A stretch of DNA of 64,000 nt from Acinetobacter colistiniresistens (GTDB lineage: Bacteria > Pseudomonadota > Gammaproteobacteria > Pseudomonadales > Moraxellaceae): NCBI RefSeq assembly GCF_000413935.1, contig NZ_KE340380.1, forward strand, positions 248,001-312,000, in the 5' to 3' direction. Under the pieces are notes generated by a model. It was not told where the DNA came from, searched no databases, and was given only the letters and a program-made list of their open reading frames with translations. Shown in pieces: positions 54,832 through 63,364 of this stretch. Every line of letters starts with the position of its first letter. Position 1 is the stretch's first letter. The translations under genes were made by a program, and so were the position numbers.

Positions 54832-55767
54832 TTATACTCCTTTTTTCCATTTAAACAGGGAGCTACCCAGTTTCATTAAAATCAAATCACACAACAGTCC
54901 AATCACCCCGATAATCAGGATGGCAGCATAGACATTATCAAAGTTCTGATAACGTGCTTGTTGGGTAATGAACCAAGTAATTCCTGAGGTGGCACCAATC
55001 AGTTCCGACACAATCAAATAGGTCCACGCCCAACCGAGCAAAACTCGTTGATCACGATAAATATCAGGTAGTGCCGCAGGAATCACCACATGAAACAGGC
55101 TTTTGAGCTTATTAGTACCTAGGGTATAGCCTGCTTCAACCAAACCGCGATCAACCATTCGAGTGGTATTGGCAATGATCAGAATTTGCTGAAATAAGGT
55201 ACCAATCACGATAATGGCAATTTTCGGGGCATCATTAATGCCTAAAATCGCCACTGCTAATGCCCCAAAGGCAGGTGCTGGCAGGTAGCGAAAGAACTCG
55301 ACAAAGGGTTCAGTCAGCTTGGAAATGGTATTGGAAAAGCCACACAGGATGCCCAATGGCACACCGATCAATGAAGAGATAAAAAACGCTGTAAATACAA
55401 TCTTGATACTGTGCCATAGACTTTGATGCAACCACGGCGCATCTGCCTGTTGAGGAGGTGTGGTAAAAGAGGTAAATAAGGCCTTCGCCACTTGATGCGG
55501 TGCAGGCAAATAAATGGGATTGACCAGAATACCTGTAGGCGGTGTTTTGCCTTGATTGACGGCATCTTGTGCCTCTGCATAATAAGCCTGCTTATCTATT
55601 CGGGTGCCTGCCTGTAGATAAGTGGCTGAGCCTGCATTGATAATTTGAACTTGTGGATGCCACATAAAAGGTAGGTAACTGACACAGCTCCAGATCAGAA
55701 TGGGAATTAGAAAGGACCCCAAACCCAAATAAAGCTTTTTCCTTTTTGACAATACTGAATGATGCAT
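54832..55767 (-). CDS. ABC transporter permease of the guanidine locus
   Basis: A 311-aa inner-membrane permease with about six helices. The EAA loop that contacts the ATPase is EAGYTLGTNKLKSLFHVVIPAALPDI. After the first helix (about 12-32) there is a long periplasmic part (about 35-100, VQIINAGSATYLQAGTRIDKQAYYAEAQDAVNQGKTPP…) not present in SsuC or TauC. This insert seems typical for permeases of carboxylase-linked transporters, but I could not verify that. It is the first gene of the operon; the 21-bp-period motif lies 15 bp upstream. Confidence 0.88.
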   Translation of the reverse strand: MHHSVLSKRKKLYLGLGSFLIPILIWSCVSYLPFMWHPQVQIINAGSATYLQAGTRIDKQAYYAEAQDAVNQGKTPPTGILVNPIYLPAPHQVAKALFTSFTTPPQQADAPWLHQSLWHSIKIVFTAFFISSLIGVPLGILCGFSNTISKLTEPFVEFFRYLPAPAFGALAVAILGINDAPKIAIIVIGTLFQQILIIANTTRMVDRGLVEAGYTLGTNKLKSLFHVVIPAALPDIYRDQRVLLGWAWTYLIVSELIGATSGITWFITQQARYQNFDNVYAAILIIGVIGLLCDLILMKLGSSLFKWKKGV

Positions 55768-55780
55768 AGGTGCACACCCG

Positions 55781-55809
55781 TAGTAATACTAATTGAATAA
55801 AACGTAATA
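55781..55809 (-). promoter_or_regulatory. Guanidine-locus motif, site 3
   Basis: On the minus strand TATTACG (55809-55803) is followed 21 bp later by GTATTACTA (55789-55781). The wider repeat AATTAGTATTAC is perfect over 12 bp in both copies. It ends 13 bp before the permease start codon. Confidence 0.7.
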
Positions 55810-55937
55810 CTAATTAGCAAGTTTGATGCCAGTACTGAGCTTAAAAGGGCAAATCATGATGAGTTGTTTTGCGTTGAGGATAGGATAGGCACTTTTCCAT
55901 GCTTTTAACGGGTTTGTGCCTATCTGTAATCAAGTCT

Positions 55938-56192
55938 TTAATGCTTGAATCGATTCAGGTTATGGAATTTAATCAGCAGTTGATCAGGAGATTCAACCCA
56001 CGCTGGGTCAGGCTGAATACAATCGATGGGACAGACAGCAAGACAGGTGGGTGCTGTGTAGAAACCGATGCATTCAGTGCAACGTTGTGGATCAATTTCA
56101 TAGACTTTTGCACCTTCATTAATCGCTTGATTGGGGCATTCAGGTAAGCACATATCGCAATTGATACATGCATTGGTAATGATGAGTGCCAT
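55938..56192 (-). CDS. 2[4Fe-4S] ferredoxin (YfhL-like)
   Basis: An 84-aa ferredoxin with two cluster motifs: CINCDMCLPECPNQ and CTECIGFYTAPTCLAVCPIDC. The second has the longer spacing between its second and third Cys seen in the YfhL/Allochromatium type with low-potential clusters. The C-terminal tail (about 66-84) extends past the second motif. I use the ATG at 56192, one base after the stop of the upstream gene; the open frame reaches 56243 but lies inside that gene. It probably donates electrons to, or is functionally linked with, the U32 protein encoded before it. Confidence 0.9.
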   Translation of the reverse strand: MALIITNACINCDMCLPECPNQAINEGAKVYEIDPQRCTECIGFYTAPTCLAVCPIDCIQPDPAWVESPDQLLIKFHNLNRFKH

Positions 56193-56193
56193 C

Positions 56194-57561
56194 TTAATCT
56201 GCCGAATAGGCCAAAGCCGCAGATCGTAACTCGGTTGTGGCATGGGGCAGATTACGAATCAACAGTGCATATTCAATATCGATGTCTGGGGAAAATGGAA
56301 TTTCCACGATATGGCCTGAACCCTTGGCATTTTCAATGGCATTGCCTTTAAGATCACGCATCTGTTCCAAGTGAAAGTGGAGATTGCCTTTGGGTGTCAT
56401 TAACTCAAGTGAATCACCAACCACAAAGCGGTTCTTTACCTCAATCCGAATATGGTCACCATTGCGTCCAATCACTTCACCGCAAAATTGTTGATAGTCA
56501 AAATGCGATGAACCATCGGTATAATTTTGATAATCGCTATGCACATGGCGGCGCAAGAAGCCTTCGGTATAACCACGATTGGCCAAACCTTCCAGTTGAG
56601 TCATTAGACTTGGGTCAAACACTCTGCCTGCGAGTGCATCATCAATGGCTTTGCGATAAATCTGTGCCGTACGGGCACAATAAAAATAAGATTTGGTTCG
56701 ACCTTCAATCTTGAGCGAGGCCACACCGATCTGAGTTAGACGATCTACATGTTGCACCGCGCGTAAGTCTTTGGAGTTCATAAAATAAGTGCCATGCTCA
56801 TCTTCTTCAGCGGCAAACATCTCTTCATCATTACGCTGCACCAAAACAGTTTGCGCCGTATCTGTCGTTTTTGATGGCTGTGAGCAACACTGCTGATGAG
56901 TAGCGATTTGCTGAACTGGAATCACGTCACCATTGGCGTCTTCTTGTGCTGCCTGGATTTTATAATCCCAACGACAGGCATTGGTACAGGCGCCTTGATT
57001 GGCATCGCGTTTATTCATATAGCCTGATAACAGACAACGGCCTGAATAGGCCATGCATAAGGCACCATGTACAAATACTTCCAGTTCAATTTCTGGGACA
57101 TGGTTCTGGATTTCTGCAATTTCTTCCAGTGAGAGTTCTCGTGACAAGATCACCCGACTTAAACCATAGTCTTGCCAGAATTTTACCGTGGCCCAGTTAA
57201 TGGCATTGGCTTGCACCGAGAGATGAATCTGCATCTCAGGAAAATGTTTACGTACCAGCATAATCAAACCGGGATCAGACATAATCAGCGCATCGGGCTG
57301 CATGGCAATAATCGGTTCAATGTCGCGGATAAAGTTTTTCAGTTTGCTGTTATGCGGCTGGATATTCACCACCACATAAAACTTTTTGCCTAAGGCATGG
57401 GCTTCATCAATCCCGATTTTTAAATTGTCATGGTCAAATTCATTGTTCCGGACGCGTAAGCTATAACGTGGTTGGCCTGCATAGACGGCATCAGCCCCAT
57501 AAGCAAAGGCATAACGCATATTTTTAAGGGAACCGGCAGGAGAGAGTAATTCAGTATTCAT
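56194..57561 (-). CDS. trhP: U32-family tRNA hydroxylation protein TrhP (YegQ)
   Basis: A 455-aa member of peptidase family U32, close in length to E. coli YegQ (TrhP), which helps form 5-hydroxyuridine at position 34 of tRNAs. The hallmark start is MNTELLSPAGSLKNMRYAFAYGADAVYAG. The signature EVFVHGALCMAYSGRCLLSGYMNKRDANQGACTNACRW (about 160-200) has the cysteines thought to bind an Fe-S cluster; SLKIEGRTKSYFYCA follows. About 40 residues between (206-250) are variable and contain an extra QQCCSQ. Protease activity is not expected. The ferredoxin gene follows directly. Confidence 0.9.
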   Translation of the reverse strand: MNTELLSPAGSLKNMRYAFAYGADAVYAGQPRYSLRVRNNEFDHDNLKIGIDEAHALGKKFYVVVNIQPHNSKLKNFIRDIEPIIAMQPDALIMSDPGLIMLVRKHFPEMQIHLSVQANAINWATVKFWQDYGLSRVILSRELSLEEIAEIQNHVPEIELEVFVHGALCMAYSGRCLLSGYMNKRDANQGACTNACRWDYKIQAAQEDANGDVIPVQQIATHQQCCSQPSKTTDTAQTVLVQRNDEEMFAAEEDEHGTYFMNSKDLRAVQHVDRLTQIGVASLKIEGRTKSYFYCARTAQIYRKAIDDALAGRVFDPSLMTQLEGLANRGYTEGFLRRHVHSDYQNYTDGSSHFDYQQFCGEVIGRNGDHIRIEVKNRFVVGDSLELMTPKGNLHFHLEQMRDLKGNAIENAKGSGHIVEIPFSPDIDIEYALLIRNLPHATTELRSAALAYSAD

Positions 57562-57678
57562 GATGCAGCATAAAAGGCATATAAAAAATATGGGATTATT
57601 CTATTAAAGTTCAGAACATGGATTCAACCTAGTGTTTTGCTCAGGATTTTATTGGTGTTTAGGAAAGGCTGAAGCAAT

Positions 57679-57702
57679 AAAAAGCACCCGAAGGTGCTTT
57701 TT
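57679..57702 (-). terminator. Terminator of the glycine-zipper gene
   Basis: AAAAAGCACC (57679-57688) and GGTGCTTTTT (57693-57702) around a CGAA tetraloop. Confidence 0.9.
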
Positions 57703-57705
57703 AAA

Positions 57706-58134
57706 TTAGTGATAACGATGCTTTCTTTTTTTCTTGTATTTTTTAGATTGCTGATTGTCATAATAACGGTCTTGACCGACTTTACGACCAAGTGCAGAAC
57801 CGCCCGCAGCACCTGCAGCAGCACCGATATAACCACCCGTGCTACCACCGATGTTTTTACCAACAGTATAGCCACCGACGCCGCCTAGACCACCGCCAAT
57901 AGCAGCTTCGGTACGAGTACGTTTGCTACTTGCAGCAGCAGCACCACCAGCACCACCGACAGCAGAACCAATCATTGCACCACTGTTTCCGCCAATTTCT
58001 TTACCAATTGCAGTACCTACAACACTACCAAGCGCAGATGTTGCTGCAACACGGGTTGCATTATCAGCATGAGCAGCAGTAATCAATGATGAGCTTGCAA
58101 ATAGAGCAGCACATAACCAAGCATTTAATTTCAT
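57706..58134 (-). CDS. Glycine-zipper exported protein
   Basis: A 142-aa protein with a signal peptide (MKLNAWLCAALFASSSLITAAHA, cut near residue 23). The mature part is full of Gly/Ala/Ser repeats with GxxxG spacing (GSVVGTAIGKEIGG, GGLGGVGGYTVGKNIGG). The tail is very basic (QQSKKYKKKRKHRYH). Glycine-zipper proteins associate with membranes or oligomerise. The basic tail may bind nucleic acid, lipopolysaccharide or the cell wall. GGAG lies seven bases before the ATG. Specific role unknown. Confidence 0.82.
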   Translation of the reverse strand: MKLNAWLCAALFASSSLITAAHADNATRVAATSALGSVVGTAIGKEIGGNSGAMIGSAVGGAGGAAAASSKRTRTEAAIGGGLGGVGGYTVGKNIGGSTGGYIGAAAGAAGGSALGRKVGQDRYYDNQQSKKYKKKRKHRYH

Positions 58135-58329
58135 TTTTGACTCCGTGTCCGCAATTCATCGGACCTCTTTTTCATGGCTGCAAATGTAACAAAATTTGAG
58201 TATGAAAGTGTGGAGAAGCTTTTCTGAATTATTACTCTTTGGTGTCTGGATTGTAGTGTTTTGTTTCTTTAAATAGAGCAGAATGCGAGTTAAGTTCGAT
58301 TAAACAATAAGATAGTCAATAAGTGCACA

Positions 58330-58357
58330 AAAACAATGAAACCTTATTTTAAGGTTC
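58330..58357 (-). terminator. Possible terminator of the YiaA-like gene
   Basis: AACCTTA (58340-58346) and TAAGGTT (58350-58356) form a short stem with a few T on the minus strand. Confidence 0.5.
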
Positions 58358-58371
58358 CATTCATTTTTTAA

Positions 58372-58839
58372 TTAATCTAATTGATCATCTTTTATCGTTT
58401 GCTCATCAAGTTTGAGTTGACGCGGATTGAGTTCGGTTTGTAGGCGTAGATAGTTTAAGTCACGAATATTCTTTTGGGTTGCCACTACACCAAACAGACT
58501 CAATAGAAATGACATGATATAAAAGCCTTTTTCGCTCATACTGAGTTCGGCATTCCATAAGCTTATTAAAAGTAGTCCGATACATAGGGCCATTGAAGCC
58601 CAACAGAGTCCATAGTAAATCGCCGTGACGGGAATCTCTTCGAGTTGATCACGCACTGTTTTCTGTAACGATGCGGCGGAAAACAGTCCATAAAGTAAGA
58701 TCACCAGATAATAACCTTTTTCATGCAAGGGCATATTGGTATTCCAGAGGCCGATCATAAAGCCGATGCCACCTGCAAGTAAGGCCACCCAGCTTGCAGC
58801 GATAAAGGCTGAAGTGGGACGGTTTATAAAATTATTCAT
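58372..58839 (-). CDS. yiaA: YiaA/YiaB-family inner membrane protein
   Basis: A 155-aa protein with two copies of the two-helix YiaAB domain: residues ~8-60 (WVALLAGGIGFMIGLWNTNMPLHEKGYYLVILLYGLFSAASLQKTVRDQ) and ~72-128 (GLCWASMALCIGLLLISLWNAELSMSEKGFYIMSFLLSLFGVVATQKNIRD). Both end in a similar Q-K-x-x-R-D motif, showing internal duplication. Four membrane helices in all. Function is unknown, even in E. coli. AGGAT precedes the ATG. Confidence 0.88.
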   Translation of the reverse strand: MNNFINRPTSAFIAASWVALLAGGIGFMIGLWNTNMPLHEKGYYLVILLYGLFSAASLQKTVRDQLEEIPVTAIYYGLCWASMALCIGLLLISLWNAELSMSEKGFYIMSFLLSLFGVVATQKNIRDLNYLRLQTELNPRQLKLDEQTIKDDQLD

Positions 58840-59077
58840 AAATTATCCTATTGTTTTATCTTTCTATTTGTCCTTCATTATTTATATATAAGCCTTGATC
58901 AGAGAACAAGCACTGAGAACTAAAACTGAACAATTTGTGATGAAATGGGTGTGGAATGGTAAGTTCGCCAGTTTCTCTATGTCTTTTAAGCGGTGGAGTC
59001 TGTAAACTATGCGCAATTTTTTGATTTTGCTCGTGCTTCATCGGCACTGAGTCTTTAGATTTTGAGATATTCCGCCC

Positions 59078-60166
59078 ATGAAAGCATCACTCCGTTTAAG
59101 ACTCGATCAACTTTGTGATCGTCACGAAGAGCTGACTGCATTACTCGCTGATGTAGAAGTAATTTCGGACAATAAACGTTTTCGTAAACTGTCTCGTGAA
59201 CATAATGATTTAACTGAAATCACCGAGGTTTGGAGCAAATATCGTCAAGCGGAAGAAGATATCGAAACGGCTGAAACGATGAAATCAGATCCTGATTTCA
59301 AAGATATGGCAGAAGAAGAAATCAAAGAAAATAAAGCACTATTGGCTGCGCTTGAAGAGCAGTTAAACGTGTTGATGATTCCGAAAGATCCAAATGACGC
59401 CAACGCAGCCTATCTTGAGGTGCGTGCTGGAACGGGCGGTGATGAGGCTGCGATCTTCTCAGGCGATTTATTCCGTATGTATAGCAAATACGCTGAAACA
59501 CAAGGTTGGCGTATTGAAGTGCTTTCTGAAAATGAAGGCGAGCATGGCGGGTATAAAGAAATCATTTGCCGTATTGATGGCGAAGGCGTCTATGGTCGTT
59601 TGAAATTTGAGAGTGGTGCACACCGTGTACAACGTGTACCTGCGACTGAATCTCAAGGTCGTGTACACACCTCAGCATGTACCGTTGCGATTCTGCCTGA
59701 AGTGGATGTAGATACCACGGTAGAAATCAATCCAGCCGATTTACGTATTGATACTTATCGTGCATCTGGTGCAGGCGGTCAGCACATTAACAAAACTGAT
59801 TCAGCGGTGCGTATTACCCATATTCCTTCGGGTGTCGTGGTGGAATGTCAGGAAGAACGTTCGCAACATAAGAACAAAGCCAAAGCGATGGCGTTGTTGG
59901 TCTCACGTTTAGAAAATGCCAAACGTGCAGCCGCTGATGCAGCAACTTCAGAAATGCGCCGTGATTTGGTCGGTTCTGGTGACCGTTCTGAGCGTATCCG
60001 TACCTACAACTATCCACAAGGTCGTATGACTGACCATCGTATCAACCTGACTTTATATAAGTTAGACGCGATTATGGAAGGTGATTTAACTGAATTGCTG
60101 GACAGCTTGCATCGTGAATATCAGGCGGATCAGTTGGCAATGCTTGCACAGGAAAATGGCGGCTAA
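59078..60166 (+). CDS. prfA: Peptide chain release factor 1
   Basis: A 362-aa class I release factor that ends translation at UAA and UAG. The recognition motif PAT is in [15 protein letters not shown]. The catalytic GGQ is in [18 protein letters not shown]; its glutamine is methylated by PrmC, encoded next. The length is normal. The ribosome binding site is weak. Its stop shares one base with the prmC start (TAATG at 60164-60168). Confidence 0.97.
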   Translation: MKASLRLRLDQLCDRHEELTALLADVEVISDNKRFRKLSREHNDLTEITEVWSKYRQAEEDIETAETMKSDPDFKDMAEEEIKENKALLAALEEQLNVLMIPKDPNDANAAYLEVRAGTGGDEAAIFSGDLFRMYSKYAETQGWRIEVLSENEGEHGGYKEIICRIDGEGVYGRLKFESGAHRVQRVPATESQGRVHTSACTVAILPEVDVDTTVEINPADLRIDTYRASGAGGQHINKTDSAVRITHIPSGVVVECQEERSQHKNKAKAMALLVSRLENAKRAAADAATSEMRRDLVGSGDRSERIRTYNYPQGRMTDHRINLTLYKLDAIMEGDLTELLDSLHREYQADQLAMLAQENGG

Positions 60167-60984
60167 TGAATATTGCTCAAGCCTTAGAAATCAAAGGTGA
60201 AATTGATAGCTATGAACGTCAGGAGGCGGCATGGCTACTCGAACATCTTTTGGGTGTAAATAGTTTAGAACTCAAATTAAGACTTGAGCAAGAGTTGACT
60301 GAAATGCAGGAGCAGGCTTATTTGGATGGGCTGGCTCGAATTGAACAGGGTGAACCTCTGGCCTATGTCACAGGTTCACAACCATTTTGGACCCTCGATT
60401 TAAAAGTTACCCATGACACTTTGGTGCCGCGTCCAGACACTGAAATTTTGGTCGAAACAGTGTTAAAACTGCCACTTGATGCAAAGGCCAATATTGTCGA
60501 TTTAGGTACAGGCACAGGTGCGATTGCTTTAGCGCTCGCAAGTGAACGCGCTCAATGGCAAGTGACGGCAACTGATATCTATGCGCCGACTTTAGAGGTA
60601 GCGCAGGACAATGCGGTTCGACATGGTCTCATGCAGGTGAAGTTTGCCTGTGGTGCTTGGTTTGAGGCTTTAGAGCAACAACAGTTTGATCTGATTGTAT
60701 CGAATCCGCCGTATATTGATCCTGAAGATGTGCATATGCAAAAGCTCCAGTCTGAACCTGAACGTGCCTTAACAGCAGATAAGCAAGGCATGGCGGATAT
60801 TGAGATCATTATCACTCAAGGCAGTGATTGGCTTAAACCAAGTGGCTGGATTGTGCTTGAACATGGCTATGACCAAGGCCAAGCAGTAAGAGATATTTTT
60901 GAGCAACAAGGTTTTGAGCAGATCCAGACCATTCAGGACTATGGTGGCAATGATCGTGTCAGTCTAGGACGAAAGCCCGTTTAA
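60166..60984 (+). CDS. prmC: Release factor glutamine N5-methyltransferase
   Basis: A 272-aa SAM-dependent enzyme that methylates the GGQ glutamine of release factors. The SAM motif is IVDLGTGTGAIALALASER and the active site NPPY is in IVSNPPYIDPED. The N-terminal helical substrate-binding domain spans about 1-85 and includes the GEPLAYVTGSQPFW signature. It is coupled to prfA. Its stop overlaps the convergent PaiB-like gene by 4 bp. Confidence 0.96.
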   Translation: MNIAQALEIKGEIDSYERQEAAWLLEHLLGVNSLELKLRLEQELTEMQEQAYLDGLARIEQGEPLAYVTGSQPFWTLDLKVTHDTLVPRPDTEILVETVLKLPLDAKANIVDLGTGTGAIALALASERAQWQVTATDIYAPTLEVAQDNAVRHGLMQVKFACGAWFEALEQQQFDLIVSNPPYIDPEDVHMQKLQSEPERALTADKQGMADIEIIITQGSDWLKPSGWIVLEHGYDQGQAVRDIFEQQGFEQIQTIQDYGGNDRVSLGRKPV

Positions 60985-61613
60985 TCTTCAATATATTGCT
61001 GTACTGCATCGGCTAATCGGTTGTCACCTTGTTGTTGCAGTCCACTTACAACCCCTAGTGCATCTACTTTATCTCGATTTTGGCTCAGCTTAAACTTGCC
61101 TGTGATGCGTGAAATCTGAATTTCAATGCCCACAATCCCTTGTAGTTCCTGAGCAATATACTCGCTTGGCGCATCCGACATTTTCCATGGCGTTGCTTGT
61201 TTGGCTTCATGAGTCCGTGTCAGTTTAGCCAAAATGCCACGTAGGGCTTTTTCATCATGTAAGAAATGAATGCTGCCTTTGACATGAACCACTTGATAGT
61301 TCCATGTCGGCACATGTTGATGGTGTTGCTGCTTGCTCGGATACCAGTTTGGTGAAATATAAGCTTGCTCCCCCTGAAAAATAATAAGAACTTCAGCGCC
61401 GTTTTCAATTTGTGTATGCAGCGGATTATTCTTGGCAATATGTGCAACCAGTGTTGCTGTTTTATTTTGCTCATCACGCAATAAATGAAAGGGTAAATGA
61501 TTGGCTTCCAAGCCTTCAGCACTATGGCTAATTAAAGTCGCAAAAGGATAGTCCTGAATCAATTGATAGAGTTTCTCAAGATCTGTTTCTTCAAATATTT
61601 TAGGTAAATACAT
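60981..61613 (-). CDS. PaiB-family FMN-binding protein
   Basis: A 210-aa split-barrel flavin-binding protein of the PaiB type. The start MYLPKIFEETDLEKLYQLIQDYPFATLIS and later HVAKNNPLH-like (HIAKNNPLHTQ), AYISPNWYPSK, VPTWNYQVVHVKG and the C-terminal GIEIQISRITGKFKLSQNR are typical. B. subtilis PaiB is linked to negative regulation of sporulation and protease genes. In other bacteria the role is unclear, and a flavin-dependent enzyme is equally possible. AAGGA precedes the ATG. It converges on prmC with overlapping stops. Confidence 0.88.
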   Translation of the reverse strand: MYLPKIFEETDLEKLYQLIQDYPFATLISHSAEGLEANHLPFHLLRDEQNKTATLVAHIAKNNPLHTQIENGAEVLIIFQGEQAYISPNWYPSKQQHHQHVPTWNYQVVHVKGSIHFLHDEKALRGILAKLTRTHEAKQATPWKMSDAPSEYIAQELQGIVGIEIQISRITGKFKLSQNRDKVDALGVVSGLQQQGDNRLADAVQQYIED

Positions 61614-61779
61614 TTAAATAAATCCTTGAAAAGCAAATGGAATGCTCCGCGTTATTTCCTTATCTCAAGCAATCGGTCGAGAGAGCGAAAACTGAGCTCA
61701 TCATACGTTGATTAGAGTCTTTTGTCCTACTGATTTAACGGCCAGTGTGATGATGAATTTTACTGTGTAGCGGATTGCT

Positions 61780-62655
61780 TTAAGACGGTTTTGCTAAAAA
61801 TTGCATCAGTTCTTTTTTCACCCTGTTCGGTTGTTCCCAAGGGGTCCAGTGTCCGCAATCCTCTAGCTCAATCACCTGTGGATTTGGAATCAAGGTTTTA
61901 TAACGAAGCGCCATATGTTGCCCAGAATTTGGATCATTTTTACCATTGATCAGTAACATGGGGATTGGGCTCTTGATCATGGCATTTACCAGCCGATCAC
62001 GGTGTTTAAATCGGTCAAAAATGGATTGATTTAAACTGACCATGATTTTTTTGCCTTGATTAAAGTTGAGTTGTGCATACCATTGTTTTAATTCTTCAGT
62101 GCTGGGTTGATGGTTTGCATCAAACATTTGTCGCATCGATTTTGAAAAAACAGGTAGTGAAATAAGTAGCACAATTAAATGACCTAAAAAAGAAGCCATT
62201 AATTTTTGAATTAAACGCGGGCGATATGCTTCTGCAAACAAACTGCCATTCATAAAAACACTAGATTGAATTGCGAACTTCAACGTTCCTTGCAGTTGTC
62301 GATCCAATAACTCCTGAATGATGCCCACACCTAAATCGTGTCCGATTAAATGAACTTTTTCTAAATTTAAGTGTTCGATTAATGCAATGCATTGATTGGC
62401 ATGGTCTTGAAACGAATAGGGATAGGGTGTTGGCTTATCTGAAAATCCGAGGCCTAATAAATCAATCGCAACAAGTTGATATTGCTCTGAGAGCGTATCC
62501 CAGATTTTTGACCAATCATAAGAACTAGTAGGATAGCCATGAATGAGAAATAACGTGTCAGCTCCAGCTTTGTTTGAATACTGATAAAAAATATTAAAAT
62601 TATGAAAAGAAAAATATTTTCCAGTCTTATGCCAACTTTGCAGAGTGTGATACAT
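61780..62655 (-). CDS. Alpha/beta hydrolase with Asp nucleophile (epoxide hydrolase/dehalogenase-like)
   Basis: A 291-aa hydrolase. The oxyanion motif is LIHGYPTSSYDWSKIWD and the nucleophile elbow GHDLGVG, with Asp rather than Ser, as in epoxide hydrolases and haloalkane dehalogenases. A cap domain lies at about 130-220. The acid may be in NGKNDPNSG and the His is in EDCGHWTPWEQP. The substrate is unknown. It is divergent from a TetR regulator gene, and two palindromes in the shared promoter region suggest that the regulator controls it. Confidence 0.85.
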   Translation of the reverse strand: MYHTLQSWHKTGKYFSFHNFNIFYQYSNKAGADTLFLIHGYPTSSYDWSKIWDTLSEQYQLVAIDLLGLGFSDKPTPYPYSFQDHANQCIALIEHLNLEKVHLIGHDLGVGIIQELLDRQLQGTLKFAIQSSVFMNGSLFAEAYRPRLIQKLMASFLGHLIVLLISLPVFSKSMRQMFDANHQPSTEELKQWYAQLNFNQGKKIMVSLNQSIFDRFKHRDRLVNAMIKSPIPMLLINGKNDPNSGQHMALRYKTLIPNPQVIELEDCGHWTPWEQPNRVKKELMQFLAKPS

Positions 62656-62677
62656 TTTTAATCTCTTTTTATTAAAC

Positions 62678-62705
62678 TTACACTGTAAGGTAAATTACAA
62701 GGTAA
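62678..62705. promoter_or_regulatory. Probable TetR operator, two palindromes
   Basis: TTACACTGTAA (62678-62688) and TTACAAGGTAA (62695-62705) are two palindromes 17 bp apart, between the divergent hydrolase and TetR genes. Both start TTACA and end GTAA. Confidence 0.6.
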
Positions 62706-62713
62706 TTATTTTT

Positions 62714-63358
62714 ATGTCAAATACCACTCATCAGAAGGCGAAAACCAAGGGGAGTTTGTCAAAAGAATTTATTGTGAAAACATCAATTGCGCTGATTGAA
62801 GAGATTGGTGTGGAAAAATTTAGTTTGCGTAAACTGGCAGAAAGACTGAATTGTGAGCCGATGAGTATTTATTATCATCTCAAAAATAAAGAGCAGATTT
62901 TTGATGAAATTGTCGATTTTCTGATTATAACGATTCAATTCGAAAATAAAGAAGGAACGATCAAACAACAGCTGATTTCGATCGCACAACAATGGCGTTC
63001 CCTAGCAAAGCGCTATCCAAACTTCTTTCCTGTGTTGGCAATTCATCAACTAAATACCCATGTTGGTAGTCAGTTTATGAATCAACTTTTAGCGATTTTT
63101 AAAGATGCAGGCTTATCCATTCAACAGGGCAGCTATTTTCTCAGAATTTTGAATTATTATTTAATTGGCGCAGGCATTGACGAAGCAAAAGGCTATCAAT
63201 TGGGCAATTCAGCGCTTGAGCCAATCAATCCCGAGCAACGATCAGAGCACTATCCTTTATTGGCACAGGCCATGCCGTATTGGACAGCTCCGCATTATGA
63301 TGAGATTTTTAATCTCGGTTTAGACATGCTGTTAGTGAAAATCCTGCCCAATGGATAA
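62714..63358 (+). CDS. TetR-family transcriptional regulator
   Basis: A 214-aa regulator. The N-terminal helix-turn-helix (about 18-65) reads KTSIALIEEIGVEKFSLRKLAERLNCEPMSIYYHLKNKEQIFDEI, the TetR/AcrR pattern close to TetR_C-type repressors. The C-terminal ligand domain (about 80-210) is helical. It is divergent from the Asp-nucleophile hydrolase gene, whose product it probably regulates together with itself. The effector molecule is unknown. Confidence 0.9.
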   Translation: MSNTTHQKAKTKGSLSKEFIVKTSIALIEEIGVEKFSLRKLAERLNCEPMSIYYHLKNKEQIFDEIVDFLIITIQFENKEGTIKQQLISIAQQWRSLAKRYPNFFPVLAIHQLNTHVGSQFMNQLLAIFKDAGLSIQQGSYFLRILNYYLIGAGIDEAKGYQLGNSALEPINPEQRSEHYPLLAQAMPYWTAPHYDEIFNLGLDMLLVKILPNG

Positions 63359-63364
63359 AATGAA

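Noticed and set aside
58856..59047. 63-codon minus-strand ORF upstream of prfA
   Set aside because: No ribosome binding site and no protein-like composition; it lies in the promoter region between two divergent genes.
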